A stretch of DNA of 64,000 bases from Mesonia ostreae (GCF_031845265.1 NZ_JAVRBG010000005.1:62001-126000); one strand, 5' to 3'. Numbered from the stretch's first letter, positions 34,901-42,830 are shown. A program made the numbers and translations. The notes: a model not told the origin generated them from the sequence alone.

Positions 34901-35794
34901 AATAAATTAATTCAGTACAAACGTACAATAGCAGTATTAAATCTTCTCGGTCAGATTACTGAAATTAAAAAATTAGATAGTGAATTCGTTATGACAACTT
35001 TAGAAAAGTTATCCTTAACAGATTATGTTGAGCACTCAAAGCGTAATCTGGACCATTATGGATTAACATATGTTTTTGATAATTTGTCCTCTAGAGACGA
35101 TATAGATTCCGATAGGATGGCCAAAATAGAGTTTAAATATCTTTTTGTTTTTGACTCAACTGGTCATGGAATTTTACCGAAATTTTTGTTCACTGCAATA
35201 TCGAAAGACCCAGTTTTATTCATGGACTTAATCCAAAATGTCTATAAACCCGAGAATAGAGAATTCACAGAAGAAGAGGAAGACAAACTGAAGGATCCAA
35301 ACCAAAAAGTATTTATTGAGTATTCAAATACTTTACTGTGGAATTTCAATCTAATTCCAGGACTATCTGCTGATGGCAATATTGATTCAGATGAATTAAA
35401 TAATTGGGTCGACAAGGTTCGTGAAATATCAAAAGAATGCGATAGAGTAGGAAGTACTGACGAAAAAATTGGTCAAATATTGGCAAGATATCCTAATAAG
35501 GAACAGGATATTTTTTTTCCTGATGAAATATGTGATACTATAGAACGAATTAATAGCAAAGACGTTTATCTAGGGTTTAGAATCCAAATATCAAATAGAC
35601 TTGGATTCACATCAAGAGCTGCTGGAGCTGGAGGAGACATAGAAAGAGCTAGAGCAAAGCATTTTCATAGTCTTGCAGAAAAGAGGAAAATTTCTCATCC
35701 AAATGTAGCTTCAGTTTACCGTTACATAGCTGAAAATTATGAAAGAGATGGAGAAAGAATGGATAATAGAGCAATACAAGATAGTTTAAGTTAA
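31991..35794 (+). CDS. 1267-residue putative defence protein with PD-(D/E)xK-like N-terminal domain
   Basis: The N-terminal 165 residues contain GGYDGDLE (Asp56), SVWEFGVTE (Glu76, Gly78) and GKADEDYEKR (Lys86). Next come TTYVSVTAKKW and a conserved-looking RCYDAVDLEHWLE, then SVEIWLAKHLGKP. This is a pattern I associate with Mrr-like nuclease domains of large bacterial proteins; the catalytic assignment is tentative. Residues 190-350 resemble a degenerate NTPase region with no Walker A but a lid-like KNTGRNISVLRRSL. The remaining 900 residues are helical, repeat-like and without membrane segments. It is followed after 8 bp by a ChaC-like gene. Base composition is more A/T-rich than the flanks, with an atypical promoter region, suggesting transfer. 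A defence role is inference. Confidence 0.6.
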   Translation: MKYITSTDIKHWADTLECKSTLPLLIRKLILAGVEIEHIKKIEFPFGDDVQTGGYDGDLETKKGNPFIPLGNSVWEFGVTERKRGKADEDYEKRKKNTLGKVPKDTTYVSVTAKKWTKTKSWAAARNKEGFWAEVRCYDAVDLEHWLELAPSVEIWLAKHLGKPVKGVFSADDYWKDWATKGPMKFPASLLVDSRELQAKSLKEAVLSNSPTINYIQSNTKEGSLAFILASIQNLDENIRDSIQSRTLVVENRDSFTQLIENKQPLILLPKFDEEYLDLNKAITNGHTVIVPVSNSFSTNKNNLIRLPILEQESIVNFLNQMGIDKEKARLLSKNTGRNISVLRRSLEYTSKKPGWLDNPDYLKFIPFLLLARFNSYSEEDKKLIEDISGVNYSDYEKFLKKLEYSDESPIYNIGENWRLISHSDTWVYLAKYISREDLEKFKTICIQILTEEHPKYKLTTGKRYMASFYNATPKYSNEIKKGVSETLIILSVFGKKYGITALDNPKAFVDQIVNSILNNANGELYRSLGYNLMLLAEAAPEVFLNQVQSIIDDKRVMAFFEEEGGIMGSSNDLPFLLWSLESIAWIPELLTKTSSILCQLVELAPKKLPTSNTPYNTLKSIFKTWHPQTNATFEERKQVLEVIAQKHSTVGFQLLNSLIFGRNDHAMPTHKMQWRLFEEARAVSITNLEVFETENFAVDKMLEIINQSNDINQILSLITKFDSLRKNNIDKFLDCLKKLDKSEIEDSSKIYHAFREIIGRHRTHSVQKWAIPENILSETQKVADLFEPEDLILANEYLFGHHPIPMEGNDSKLNFEDRAKELNNKRKEFIEKLINEHSIEKVIEIANNLETPGFVGHALAGITLSEENENKLYELLKSDKNEDISLIQSYIYPKDFKLGQEKTLETFNRLLNDGSFNNESLAKYLLALRFDVKLWKYIEGIDNPEIEKYYWENFNPQYVGEIDQIEFSINKLIQYKRTIAVLNLLGQITEIKKLDSEFVMTTLEKLSLTDYVEHSKRNLDHYGLTYVFDNLSSRDDIDSDRMAKIEFKYLFVFDSTGHGILPKFLFTAISKDPVLFMDLIQNVYKPENREFTEEEEDKLKDPNQKVFIEYSNTLLWNFNLIPGLSADGNIDSDELNNWVDKVREISKECDRVGSTDEKIGQILARYPNKEQDIFFPDEICDTIERINSKDVYLGFRIQISNRLGFTSRAAGAGGDIERARAKHFHSLAEKRKISHPNVASVYRYIAENYERDGERMDNRAIQDSLS

Positions 35795-35802
35795 TAAATG
35801 AT

Positions 35803-36327
35803 ATGGAAAATAAGGTATGGGTATTTGCTTATGGGTCATTAATTTGGAATAATGAATCTTTTCAACCTTTAGACACAATAAAAACAACATTGAAAGGAGC
35901 AAAGAGAAGTTTTAATAAAAAATCAATTAAATCTAGAGGAACTAAAAGTAAACCAGGGTTGGCTTTAGGTCTTGAATTAGGTGGGGAATGTTTAGGAGCT
36001 GCAATACAGATATATGAAAAGCATTTGCCAGAATTAAAAAAAAGAGAAGGAGGTTACTTACCAATTGAAACTCCTAATAAATCACTTGAAGTAATTGATG
36101 ATGAAGGGAAGTCTTTAAAATGTTTGGTCTTTTTTCCTGATAGTAAAGGCAAAAATTATTTGAGCAAAGATGTAAATATTGAGGAAAAGGCAAAAATAAT
36201 TAAAGAAGGTGAAGAAGGAGATAATGGCAATGCTAGAGATTATTTAAAAGAGATTCATGGTTTTTTGCAAGAATATGATATTGAGGATGAAAACATTAAT
36301 CAATTGTACAAATTAGTTTTTGGATAA
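35803..36327 (+). CDS. gamma-glutamylcyclotransferase, ChaC-like
   Basis: A 174-residue protein with the substrate-binding loop VFAYGSLIWNN (family YGSL), the ChaC-type KGAKRSFNKKSIKSRGT and KPGLALGLELGGECLGAAIQI, and a glutamate in KKREGGYLPIE where ChaC places its catalytic acid. ChaC enzymes cleave glutathione to 5-oxoproline and Cys-Gly. It begins 8 bp after the 1267-residue gene, so they probably share a transcript. A glutathione cyclotransferase is odd in a phylum where glutathione is not universal, which makes another gamma-glutamyl substrate possible. Confidence 0.8.
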   Translation: MENKVWVFAYGSLIWNNESFQPLDTIKTTLKGAKRSFNKKSIKSRGTKSKPGLALGLELGGECLGAAIQIYEKHLPELKKREGGYLPIETPNKSLEVIDDEGKSLKCLVFFPDSKGKNYLSKDVNIEEKAKIIKEGEEGDNGNARDYLKEIHGFLQEYDIEDENINQLYKLVFG

Positions 36328-36345
36328 TATTATGTAAAATAGAAT
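36327..36345. repeat. 19-bp direct repeat, left copy
   Basis: ATATTATGTAAAATAGAAT begins on the last base of the ChaC-like stop codon and is repeated exactly at 36992-37010. Confidence 0.85.
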
Positions 36346-36991
36346 CATGATGTTAACCTTGGCCTCATAAAATTTTGGTTAAAACAATAGGAGAAATGAG
36401 CGTCCATATTTTAGGGGGTTTAGTAATACAGTTTCTTAAGAGTTTCAATTATACAAGGGATTTCCAAACAATGTTAACCAATTACAATATTTCCTAAAAT
36501 ATAGCGAATGAGCCGTCAATTGTTTCCAAAATTATATGCAGCCTTGAATTTTTGTTTCTTTTGTTTCAAGACAAAAGATAATGAAACATTAAAAAAAGAT
36601 TAATAGAAGTTCAAAATATAACAAGTGCATAGAATTTTATTTTTACTCACTTATTTAATTATTTGCAGAAACTTCAAATGTGTTCGTGAATCTCCTAAAA
36701 AGTCGATTTCTTAAAATTTATGCTCTTGTGGCAAGCTTACGAGAATTGTCTAAAATTTTTTTTGACGTACATTTTATCGAATACGCGATTTTTAATAACA
36801 GCAAAAAGGTTAGTTTTTATTTTGGCGTTGGCAAGCGTTGGATAATTGTGTGTAAAATAAATTGCCAGAGCAATTTAATTTTATAAAACAATCGAGCGTA
36901 TGGCAGCGGCTATTTTACATAACGGCTAATTATAGCTATCAAATGGATAAACCACTCTTGTTAACTAAACAATACATTTGTACTATAATTT
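36346..36991. other. non-coding segment between 19-bp direct repeats
   Basis: About 650 AT-rich bases with no convincing gene; a 68-codon frame at 36680-36886 lacks support. A 12-bp inverted partial copy of the direct repeat (CTATTTTACATA, 36910-36921) lies near the right end beside TAACGGCTAATTATAG. It could be a decayed mobile insertion or an unrecognised RNA. Confidence 0.5.
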
Positions 36992-37010
36992 ATATTATGT
37001 AAAATAGAAT
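36992..37010. repeat. 19-bp direct repeat, right copy
   Basis: Exact second copy of ATATTATGTAAAATAGAAT; both copies are followed within a few bases by TGATG. Confidence 0.85.
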
Positions 37011-37162
37011 AATTGATGACCTACTTCCACATTTCCGTCATCAATTAGAATCTTTTTCAAATCGTACTTTAGTCTATTCTATTCCTTCTTTCTGTAATCG
37101 TATATAGAAAAATAAAATACTTACAATTTTCTGTTACAAGAAACGCAACCTACTTTATTCAA

Positions 37163-37201
37163 TTAAAAATCTCACCAAATGGTATACAACTTGGTGAGAT
37201 T
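37163..37201 (-). terminator. terminator for the nitroreductase/small-protein unit
   Basis: Perfect 11-bp stem AATCTCACCAA/TTGGTGAGATT (37168-37178, 37191-37201) with a 12-nt loop and a T run on the minus strand. Confidence 0.85.
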
Positions 37202-37270
37202 CTAAAATCAACTTATGCACAAAAATCTATTTTCTAAGAGCGTATTCTTGTGTGTTTTTAAAAATCACTT

Positions 37271-37477
37271 CTACTTTTCGTCAGATAAAAGATCGTCTAG
37301 CGTGTCATCAATTTTCTTCTTTTCGGCTTTCTTTTTCATTTCTTTGTCTTTTTCCGCTTTAAGTTGGCCATCGCCTTTTACATTAAGTTCGTCTTCTTTA
37401 TCTGCTCTTGTTTTGCCAAGATTAGAATCTCTTCTATATCCATCTTGAAAATCTGCATGTTTCTTTTTTTTACTCAT
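37271..37477 (-). CDS. small Lys/Asp-rich hydrophilic protein
   Basis: A 68-residue protein from ATG 37477 (MSKKKKHADFQDGYRRDSNL). It is extremely charged, with a KAEKDKEMKKKAEKKK stretch and an acidic C-terminus DDTLDDLLSDEK. Probably disordered or helical, of unknown function. The longer frame to 37519 would overlap the end of the nitroreductase gene and starts with an atypical sequence. It sits 10 bp after the nitroreductase and shares its terminator. Confidence 0.65.
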   Translation of the reverse strand: MSKKKKHADFQDGYRRDSNLGKTRADKEDELNVKGDGQLKAEKDKEMKKKAEKKKIDDTLDDLLSDEK

Positions 37478-37487
37478 AATTTTATTT

Positions 37488-38096
37488 TTATTTAGTTTGA
37501 AAATTTCCGTTAAAAGCAAATTCCTCTTGTGATTTCCTTTCTCGGGTTTCTTTTACTTCTTGTTTCTCTAAATCTTCAGATAATTCCTCTGGCTCGCCAC
37601 CAAAATAACCAAAAGCTACCGCCGTGGCAACGTGATACTCTTCGGGAAACTGAAATTCTTTTTGCGCTTTTTTAAAGTCTATTCCGGCCATTTGGTGTAC
37701 TGCCATTTCCATACTGTTCGCTTGATGAATCACATTTCCCATAAATAAACCTAAATCGTGAAGCGCATGAAAATTCTCTTGCTCTCCATTATTCATCGTT
37801 TTTTTAAAGGCATTAAGCCATAACATTTGCGAATTTCCTGCCCAACTTTGATTAAATTCATCTAAGCAGTTAAATATGCGATCGTAGATTGGAGTTCCTT
37901 TTATTCCCCAAATTACTCGCCAAGGTTGAATGTTAGACGCACTTGGTGCCCACCTACCCGCTTCTAATAATATTTTGGCATCTTTCTCTGAAATTGGTTT
38001 TTCGGCAAAGACTCTTGGACTCCATCTTTTTTTTATGCTACCTAATATGGAATAATCTACTGGAGTTTCCTTTTTAATATCTGATTTTTTTTTCAT
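37488..38096 (-). CDS. nitroreductase-family protein
   Basis: A 202-residue FMN-dependent oxidoreductase. The N-terminal KRWSPRVFAEKPISEKDAKILLEAGRWAPSASNIQPWRVI is the FMN-binding signature (R-x-S-x-R ... APS-x-x-x-QPW). A later block, HDLGLFMGNVIHQANSMEMAVHQMAGID, is also typical. The C-terminus holds GYFGGEPEELSEDLEKQE. Substrates may be nitroaromatics, quinones or flavins. It heads a two-gene unit with the small charged protein. Confidence 0.92.
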   Translation of the reverse strand: MKKKSDIKKETPVDYSILGSIKKRWSPRVFAEKPISEKDAKILLEAGRWAPSASNIQPWRVIWGIKGTPIYDRIFNCLDEFNQSWAGNSQMLWLNAFKKTMNNGEQENFHALHDLGLFMGNVIHQANSMEMAVHQMAGIDFKKAQKEFQFPEEYHVATAVAFGYFGGEPEELSEDLEKQEVKETRERKSQEEFAFNGNFQTK

Positions 38097-38549
38097 TTTT
38101 TCTTTTAAAAGTAAGCCGATTTTATTGCAATTAAAAATTCTAGGACACTAAAAATAATGGAATTTACTTTTATACTAGCGCAGAATTTATTTCAGGAATT
38201 ATTTTTTATAGAGATCACATACTTTTTCTGTTGAAAAACATTTAATATGTCTGGTTGAGCCTGCCTGAGTCAAAGAAAGAAGCAGTCAAAACCTAATTTG
38301 AGCTGACGATTAGTTCTCGACTGCGCGCGAACAGACAATAACATACCATAGGAATACCTCTATGTACATAAGCAAAATTTATAAGGATATGGATGTGAAT
38401 TTAACTACTTACCTCTACTCTTTTAATTCCATTTGGGAGTTTGCCGCATGTTGTTTCATGGATTTTGAAACTTAAGGTATACGGAGCTTTAAAATCTAGA
38501 GCAAGAAAACATGATAAAAACTAAAAGCAAATTCGCGTAAGCGAAATAC
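38097..38549. other. gene-free interval
   Basis: About 450 bases without a supportable gene, RNA or repeat. A few short GC-richer words (for example GACTGCGCGCGAAC at 38330) do not form a clear structure. Confidence 0.45.
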
Positions 38550-39113
38550 TTATTCTTTTAATTTTTTAGCTTTTCCATTATAGCTAATTCCGTCGCGTTG
38601 AGAGCTGTTAATGAGTACTTGTACGTTTTTGGTTGGGTAGATTTCAATTTGTATTTGAAAGACTTCGCTAGATTTTTTTTGAGAGATTTCAAAAGCAATA
38701 TGATGTATTAGCGTTTTGGGATCTAAATGTTCGCTGTAATTTTTTGGAATGTCATGAAAATTAATACTTCCGTTTTCTCCTAATCTTCCAGCGGTTTGAC
38801 GGGTGCCATAATACGGTAAATAGCCTTGAATACTATCTTGGTGAATCTTAATAAAGCTTTTACTGCTGGAAAGATTGATCACATTAGAGGTATTTCCGGG
38901 AGCTAAAAGTCCGTTATCTGCTAATTTCTGTAAAGCGGAATTACTTCTAGGATATGCCGTATTTAGATCAATATGTACTTTTTGGAGATCTAACCAAAGG
39001 GCAATCTCTTTAGTATTGTTCTCTTTTTGTACGCTAGAAAGGGAAGAACAACTCCAAACGCCCAAACTTAAGAGGCTCACACATAAAATTTTATAGACGA
39101 AATGCTTTCTCAC
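38550..39113 (-). CDS. DUF4251-family lipoprotein
   Basis: A 187-residue lipoprotein with lipobox LGVWSC followed by SSLSSVQKENN. The mature part has LQKVHIDLNTAYPRSNSAL, SIQGYLPYYGTRQTAG and FEISQKKSSEVFQIQIEIYPTKNVQVLINSSQRDGISYNG, the DUF4251 pattern common in Bacteroidota. Function unknown. It starts at GTG in a GTGA overlap with the stop of the preceding secreted-protein gene, so the two are coupled. Confidence 0.85.
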   Translation of the reverse strand: MRKHFVYKILCVSLLSLGVWSCSSLSSVQKENNTKEIALWLDLQKVHIDLNTAYPRSNSALQKLADNGLLAPGNTSNVINLSSSKSFIKIHQDSIQGYLPYYGTRQTAGRLGENGSINFHDIPKNYSEHLDPKTLIHHIAFEISQKKSSEVFQIQIEIYPTKNVQVLINSSQRDGISYNGKAKKLKE

Positions 39114-39772
39114 TCTTCTTCTTTTTCTTTTACAATAATCATAGAAGCTTTGAATCCTGTGGCTAGATTCCAGATATTTTTAGCGATTAAATCGCCCATA
39201 TCGTCATACACCTTAAATTCGGCGGTATTTGGACCAGACATTCCTTGATTTAACGCCAAGACTTCTATTTTATTGAAACCTTCTTCTAAATTGATATACA
39301 CATTAGTATAACTGCCTTGTAGAGATATTTTTGAAACTTGAACTTTTCCGTTTACAACAACCTGCACCATATCGCCGTCTACCGCCATATGATCTCTACA
39401 AAGTATTTTGACAAATTTTCCGTTGCTTTTAAAATCTCCGAAGTATTGATTCTTTTTAAATTCTTCTGGTGTCTTATCCCCTTCCTTCTTCGCTAAGTAT
39501 TTGGGATCAAACTTTTTTGTAGGATCTAGAAACTCTTCTTGATCTGTTATATCTAAACTTTCCTCTTTTGGCGAAAGTCGGTCTTTGTTCTTACCTGCAT
39601 AAAAAGAATTATTCGGTTTGCTAAGTCCGGGAGTAGATCGTGTAAATCCGCCGCTATTTATTGTATTTCCGCCAAGGCGACCTCCTGTAGTTGTGGTAGT
39701 AGGATTATCTAATTGGGCGTGAGAAATTCCGCAAACGGCAAAAATTCCGACAAGACTAGCTATATATTTCAT
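39110..39772 (-). CDS. secreted protein of unknown function with C-terminal Ig-like beta domain
   Basis: A 220-residue protein with a signal peptide (MKYIASLVGIFAVCGISHAQ), then a Thr/Gly/Asn-rich low-complexity segment (TTTTTGGRLGGNTINSGG) and a Lys/Asp-rich linker. Residues 115-220 alternate strands (DMVQVVVNGKVQVSKISLQG, NKIEVLALNQGMSGPNTAEFKVYDD), like a small Ig-type domain. I recognise it as a recurrent flavobacterial secreted family without a name. It is co-transcribed with the DUF4251 lipoprotein. Confidence 0.7.
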   Translation of the reverse strand: MKYIASLVGIFAVCGISHAQLDNPTTTTTGGRLGGNTINSGGFTRSTPGLSKPNNSFYAGKNKDRLSPKEESLDITDQEEFLDPTKKFDPKYLAKKEGDKTPEEFKKNQYFGDFKSNGKFVKILCRDHMAVDGDMVQVVVNGKVQVSKISLQGSYTNVYINLEEGFNKIEVLALNQGMSGPNTAEFKVYDDMGDLIAKNIWNLATGFKASMIIVKEKEEE

Positions 39773-39807
39773 ATTTTTTTCTTTTTTATAGCCCTACATT
39801 ATATTAT

Positions 39808-39815
39808 CAAAATTA
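39808..39815 (-). promoter_or_regulatory. promoter -7 box TAATTTTG (minus strand)
   Basis: Perfect TAnnTTTG match 36 bp before the secreted-protein start. Confidence 0.55.
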
Positions 39816-40041
39816 AAGAGCTGTTTTTTAAGTATTTAATATCAAATCTAATTTTTTTCTAAAAGCTGTAGCGTACGAACATCTTTATCTATTACAAAGA
39901 TATTGTAAGTAATTGTGATACAATAATCAAACCAAAGCATTAAGAATTTATAAACTATTTTTAACAAAACTATAGTAAGACAAAGATAACAAAACCAAAA
40001 ACAAGGGGTTAATATTGACATCACCAAAATCTAAACAAATT

Positions 40042-40866
40042 ATGAAAAAGGTATTATTGTTAAGCGTAATTTCTGCGACACTATTTACTTCTTGTGTGTC
40101 TAAGAAAAAGTACACCGAATTAGAGACGGAATTGGATGACACGAAGAGTGTTCTTATGAAAACTCGGGTAGATAAAGAAGATTGCGAAGAGAAATACGCA
40201 AAAATTGAAGAGCGGGTATCTAACTATTATGCAAAAATTAATAGGTTGCAAGACGAAAACGATGATAAGTTAGAGATGGTAGATAATATCGCTGCGATGT
40301 CTAACAAAAATAAAAAGTCGATGCGTAGAACTCTTAAAAACGTGGATCCTACTTTAGTTGCAGGAGCAAAAACTTTAGGAGATTCTATAGATTTAGCGGT
40401 ATCACATAATTTAAAGAAATCACTTTCTGGAGACGATGAAGGAATTGAAATTGATGTAAACCAAACGGTAGTCCAAATTACCGTATCTGATAAACTATTA
40501 TTTAAAAGTGGTAGCTATTGGGTAAGTCCTAGAGCTCATAAGCTTTTAGGTAGAATTGCAGAGGTAGTTAATTCTGAGTCTGCTATGGAAGTCATGGTAG
40601 AAGGACATACCGATAATCAAACCATTAAAAAAGAATCTTACTTAGAAGACAACTGGGATTTGAGTGTGCGTAGAGCAACTTCTATCGTTCGTTTGTTACA
40701 AGATAAATATAATGTAGATGGGAAACAGTTAATTGCTGCGGGAAGAAGTAGTTTTTCACCGATAGCCGATAATGATTCTGCAGATGGTCGTGAAAGTAAC
40801 CGTAGAACAAGAATTATTATCTTACCTAACTTGGATAAATTTTTATCTATGTTGGAAGAGTCTTAG
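40042..40866 (+). CDS. OmpA-family peptidoglycan-associated lipoprotein
   Basis: A 274-residue protein with a lipobox (SATLFTSC) and a coiled-coil stretch (residues 20-80: KYTELETELDDTKSVLMK...). The C-terminal OmpA domain has KLLFKSGSYWVSPRAHKLLGRIAEVVN, VEGHTDNQTIKKESYLEDNWDLSVRRATSIVRLL and the peptidoglycan-binding RESNRRTRIIILP. It anchors the outer membrane to the cell wall. An upstream in-frame TTG (40015) gives a longer frame without a signal peptide at its N-terminus, so ATG 40042 is chosen. Confidence 0.92.
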   Translation: MKKVLLLSVISATLFTSCVSKKKYTELETELDDTKSVLMKTRVDKEDCEEKYAKIEERVSNYYAKINRLQDENDDKLEMVDNIAAMSNKNKKSMRRTLKNVDPTLVAGAKTLGDSIDLAVSHNLKKSLSGDDEGIEIDVNQTVVQITVSDKLLFKSGSYWVSPRAHKLLGRIAEVVNSESAMEVMVEGHTDNQTIKKESYLEDNWDLSVRRATSIVRLLQDKYNVDGKQLIAAGRSSFSPIADNDSADGRESNRRTRIIILPNLDKFLSMLEES

Positions 40867-40893
40867 AACTAAATAAAATATTTTAAGTGTAAA

Positions 40894-40920
40894 AGGAGCT
40901 GAATGATCAGCTCCTTTTTT
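40894..40920 (+). terminator. terminator after the OmpA-family gene
   Basis: Perfect 9-bp stem AGGAGCTGA/TCAGCTCCT with a 4-nt loop and six T. Confidence 0.93.
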
Positions 40921-41011
40921 AGGTCTTAATTCTTAAGCAATATCAATTAGTTTTTAAATTAGGGTATTAAAAGTAATATGGATTTTATGTGGTTTTGATT
41001 ATTTTTGGGTT

Positions 41012-41164
41012 TCAAAACCATTCAAAGTAAAGTCCAGATAAGATTACTCCAAGAATTAATACAATTAAGAAAACAATAATAATGCCTGCACCAATTTTGG
41101 TTTTTGCATTGTCTTTTAGAATATATTCTTCGTTATTCTGGTTTTTTTTAGGATCCTGAGCCAT
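41012..41164 (-). CDS. small single-pass membrane protein (50 residues)
   Basis: A short frame from ATG 41164 encodes a polar N-terminus (MAQDPKKNQNNEEYILKDN), a Lys-bounded hydrophobic helix of about 20 residues (AGIIIVFLIVLILGVILSGL) and the end YFEWF. Composition and topology are those of a genuine small membrane protein. It is antisense-oriented between the OmpA terminator and slyD. No name is known to me. Confidence 0.6.
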   Translation of the reverse strand: MAQDPKKNQNNEEYILKDNAKTKIGAGIIIVFLIVLILGVILSGLYFEWF

Positions 41165-41299
41165 GATTATTTATCTTTTGATGGGTTAGAAAATACAATA
41201 TAGCTAAAGATAATGTAGCGTTTTTCTTAAATTTTGTTAAGCTTTCTTTAAATACAAGAGATTAATAGTCTAAACTCTTGGGATTCAATAGAATTCTTA

Positions 41300-41307
41300 T
41301 AATTTTG
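41300..41307 (+). promoter_or_regulatory. promoter with -33 TTG and -7 TAATTTTG for the FKBP gene
   Basis: TTG at 41278-41280 and TAATTTTG at 41300-41307 are separated by 19 bp, the ideal Bacteroidota spacing. Confidence 0.7.
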
Positions 41308-41377
41308 CAAGTTCTAAGATGAAAGTGAATCTACAAATTTCATTTTCAATAATTAATAAATTAGAAAAAACAATTTT

Positions 41378-41806
41378 ATGAGTCAAGTTAAAAAGAATGA
41401 CACGGTAAAAGTACATTACACAGGAAAGTTAGAAGACGGTCAAGTATTTGATAGTTCGTTAGAAAGAGAGCCTATCGAATTTACATTAGGACAAGGTCAA
41501 ATAATTCCTGGATTTGAAGATGGCCTTATCGATATGAAAGTGAATGATAAGAAGACGGTTCAAATTCCACATACAGAAGCTTACGGAGAAGTACAAAAAG
41601 AACTTTTTCAAGAAGTTCCAAAAAGTCAGTTGCCTCAAGAAATTGAGCCACAAGTTGGAATGGGATTAGTTTCTAAAAACCCTGACGGAACAGAAAGACA
41701 ATTGAGAGTTGCAGAAGTAAAAGATGAGTCTATAATCATTGATGCAAACCATCCTTTGGCTGGTAAAGATCTTACTTTTGATTTAGAAGTAATGGAGATT
41801 AAGTAA
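41378..41806 (+). CDS. slyD: FKBP-type peptidyl-prolyl isomerase, SlyD-like
   Basis: A 142-residue cytoplasmic prolyl isomerase and chaperone. The FKBP core begins VKVHYTGKLEDGQVFDSSLEREPIEFTLGQGQIIPGFEDGL. The inserted-flap domain (residues 70-120: TEAYGEVQKELFQEVPKSQLP...) shows the SlyD type. FDLEVMEIK closes the core. The His-rich metal-binding tail of E. coli SlyD is absent, so nickel storage is not expected. It has its own promoter and terminator. Confidence 0.92.
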   Translation: MSQVKKNDTVKVHYTGKLEDGQVFDSSLEREPIEFTLGQGQIIPGFEDGLIDMKVNDKKTVQIPHTEAYGEVQKELFQEVPKSQLPQEIEPQVGMGLVSKNPDGTERQLRVAEVKDESIIIDANHPLAGKDLTFDLEVMEIK

Positions 41807-41832
41807 TTTCCTTTATAGTAAAACGACTAAAA

Positions 41833-41866
41833 ACGCAGGTTATTGAAGCAATAATCTGCGTTTTTT
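41833..41866 (+). terminator. terminator after slyD
   Basis: A 13-bp stem (41833-41845 with 41849-41861, one G-T pair), a 3-nt loop and a T6 run. Confidence 0.9.
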
Positions 41867-41963
41867 ATGGTTTATACAAAATTACATTCTAATTAGCTTG
41901 TTTTATTGACTTAATTGTCGTATAATAAAACTTATTACAAATCACAAACATAAGTAGAGATAT

Positions 41964-42830
41964 ATGAGGCAGCTTAAAATTACCAAACAGGTTACTAATC
42001 GAGAATCAAAATCGTTAGATAAGTACTTACAGGATATTAGTAAAGTAGATCTAATTACTGCGGAAGAAGAAGTAGAATTAGCACAACGTATTAGAGAAGG
42101 TGACCAAATTGCATTAGAAAAATTGGTGAATGCTAACTTGAGATTTGTTGTTTCAGTAGCAAAACAATATCAAAATCAAGGTTTAAAACTTCCAGATTTA
42201 ATTAATGAAGGAAATGTGGGCTTAGTGAAAGCAGCCAAGCGTTTTGATGAAACTCGAGGATTTAAATTTATTTCCTATGCCGTTTGGTGGATAAGACAGT
42301 CTATCCTACAAGCATTAGCAGAACAATCTCGTGTAGTTCGTTTACCGCTAAATAAAATTGGAGTAATTAATAAAATAAACAAAACTTTTTCTCATTTAGA
42401 GCAAGGTTTACAACGTCCACCTTCTGCAGAAGAAATAGCAAAAGAATTGGATATGCCTACAGCTCAGGTAAAAATTGCGTTGAAAAACTCTGGCAGGCAT
42501 TTATCTATGGATGCTCCATTTAAGGAAGGAGAAAATGACTCTAACTTATATGATGTATTAAGTTCTGGCGAGTCCCCTACTCCAGATGATAATTTGATGA
42601 GAGATTCTTTAAGCATAGAGATCAGTAGAGCTTTAGATACACTCTCTACAAGGGAAGCAGATGTAATTCGTTTGAATTACGGAATAGGAAACCAACCCGC
42701 AATGACTTTGCAAGAAATTGGAGATACGTTTGATTTAAGTAGAGAACGCGTGAGACAAATTAGAGAAAAAGGAATTAGAAGATTGAAACACCAATCTAAA
42801 AATAAAATTCTTAAAAAATATTTAGGTTAA
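41964..42830 (+). CDS. rpoD: primary RNA polymerase sigma factor RpoD/SigA
   Basis: A 288-residue sigma-70 protein of the short Bacteroidota housekeeping type, beginning at region 1.2 (SLDKYLQDISKVDLITAEEEVELAQRI) with no region 1.1. Region 2.3-2.4 is GFKFISYAVWWIRQSILQALAEQSRVVRLPLN; region 3 follows. Region 4.2 (MTLQEIGDTFDLSRERVRQIREKGIRRLK) recognises the upstream element. This factor reads the unusual TTG(-33)/TAnnTTTG(-7) promoters found throughout the window. A strong terminator follows. Confidence 0.96.
   Translation: MRQLKITKQVTNRESKSLDKYLQDISKVDLITAEEEVELAQRIREGDQIALEKLVNANLRFVVSVAKQYQNQGLKLPDLINEGNVGLVKAAKRFDETRGFKFISYAVWWIRQSILQALAEQSRVVRLPLNKIGVINKINKTFSHLEQGLQRPPSAEEIAKELDMPTAQVKIALKNSGRHLSMDAPFKEGENDSNLYDVLSSGESPTPDDNLMRDSLSIEISRALDTLSTREADVIRLNYGIGNQPAMTLQEIGDTFDLSRERVRQIREKGIRRLKHQSKNKILKKYLG

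Noticed and set aside
36680..36886. 68-codon plus-strand frame in the gap after the ChaC-like gene
   Set aside because: Starts at a non-ATG codon, has no domain, odd composition and no promoter; best treated as chance in AT-rich DNA.
36327..37010. 19-bp direct repeats as attachment sites of the whole accessory locus
   Set aside because: No matching copy upstream of 31991 and no integrase gene; they flank only the empty 650 bp.
41906..41926. TTGACT...TATAAT as a classical promoter for rpoD
   Set aside because: Spacer is only 9 bp, too short for a sigma-70-type promoter.
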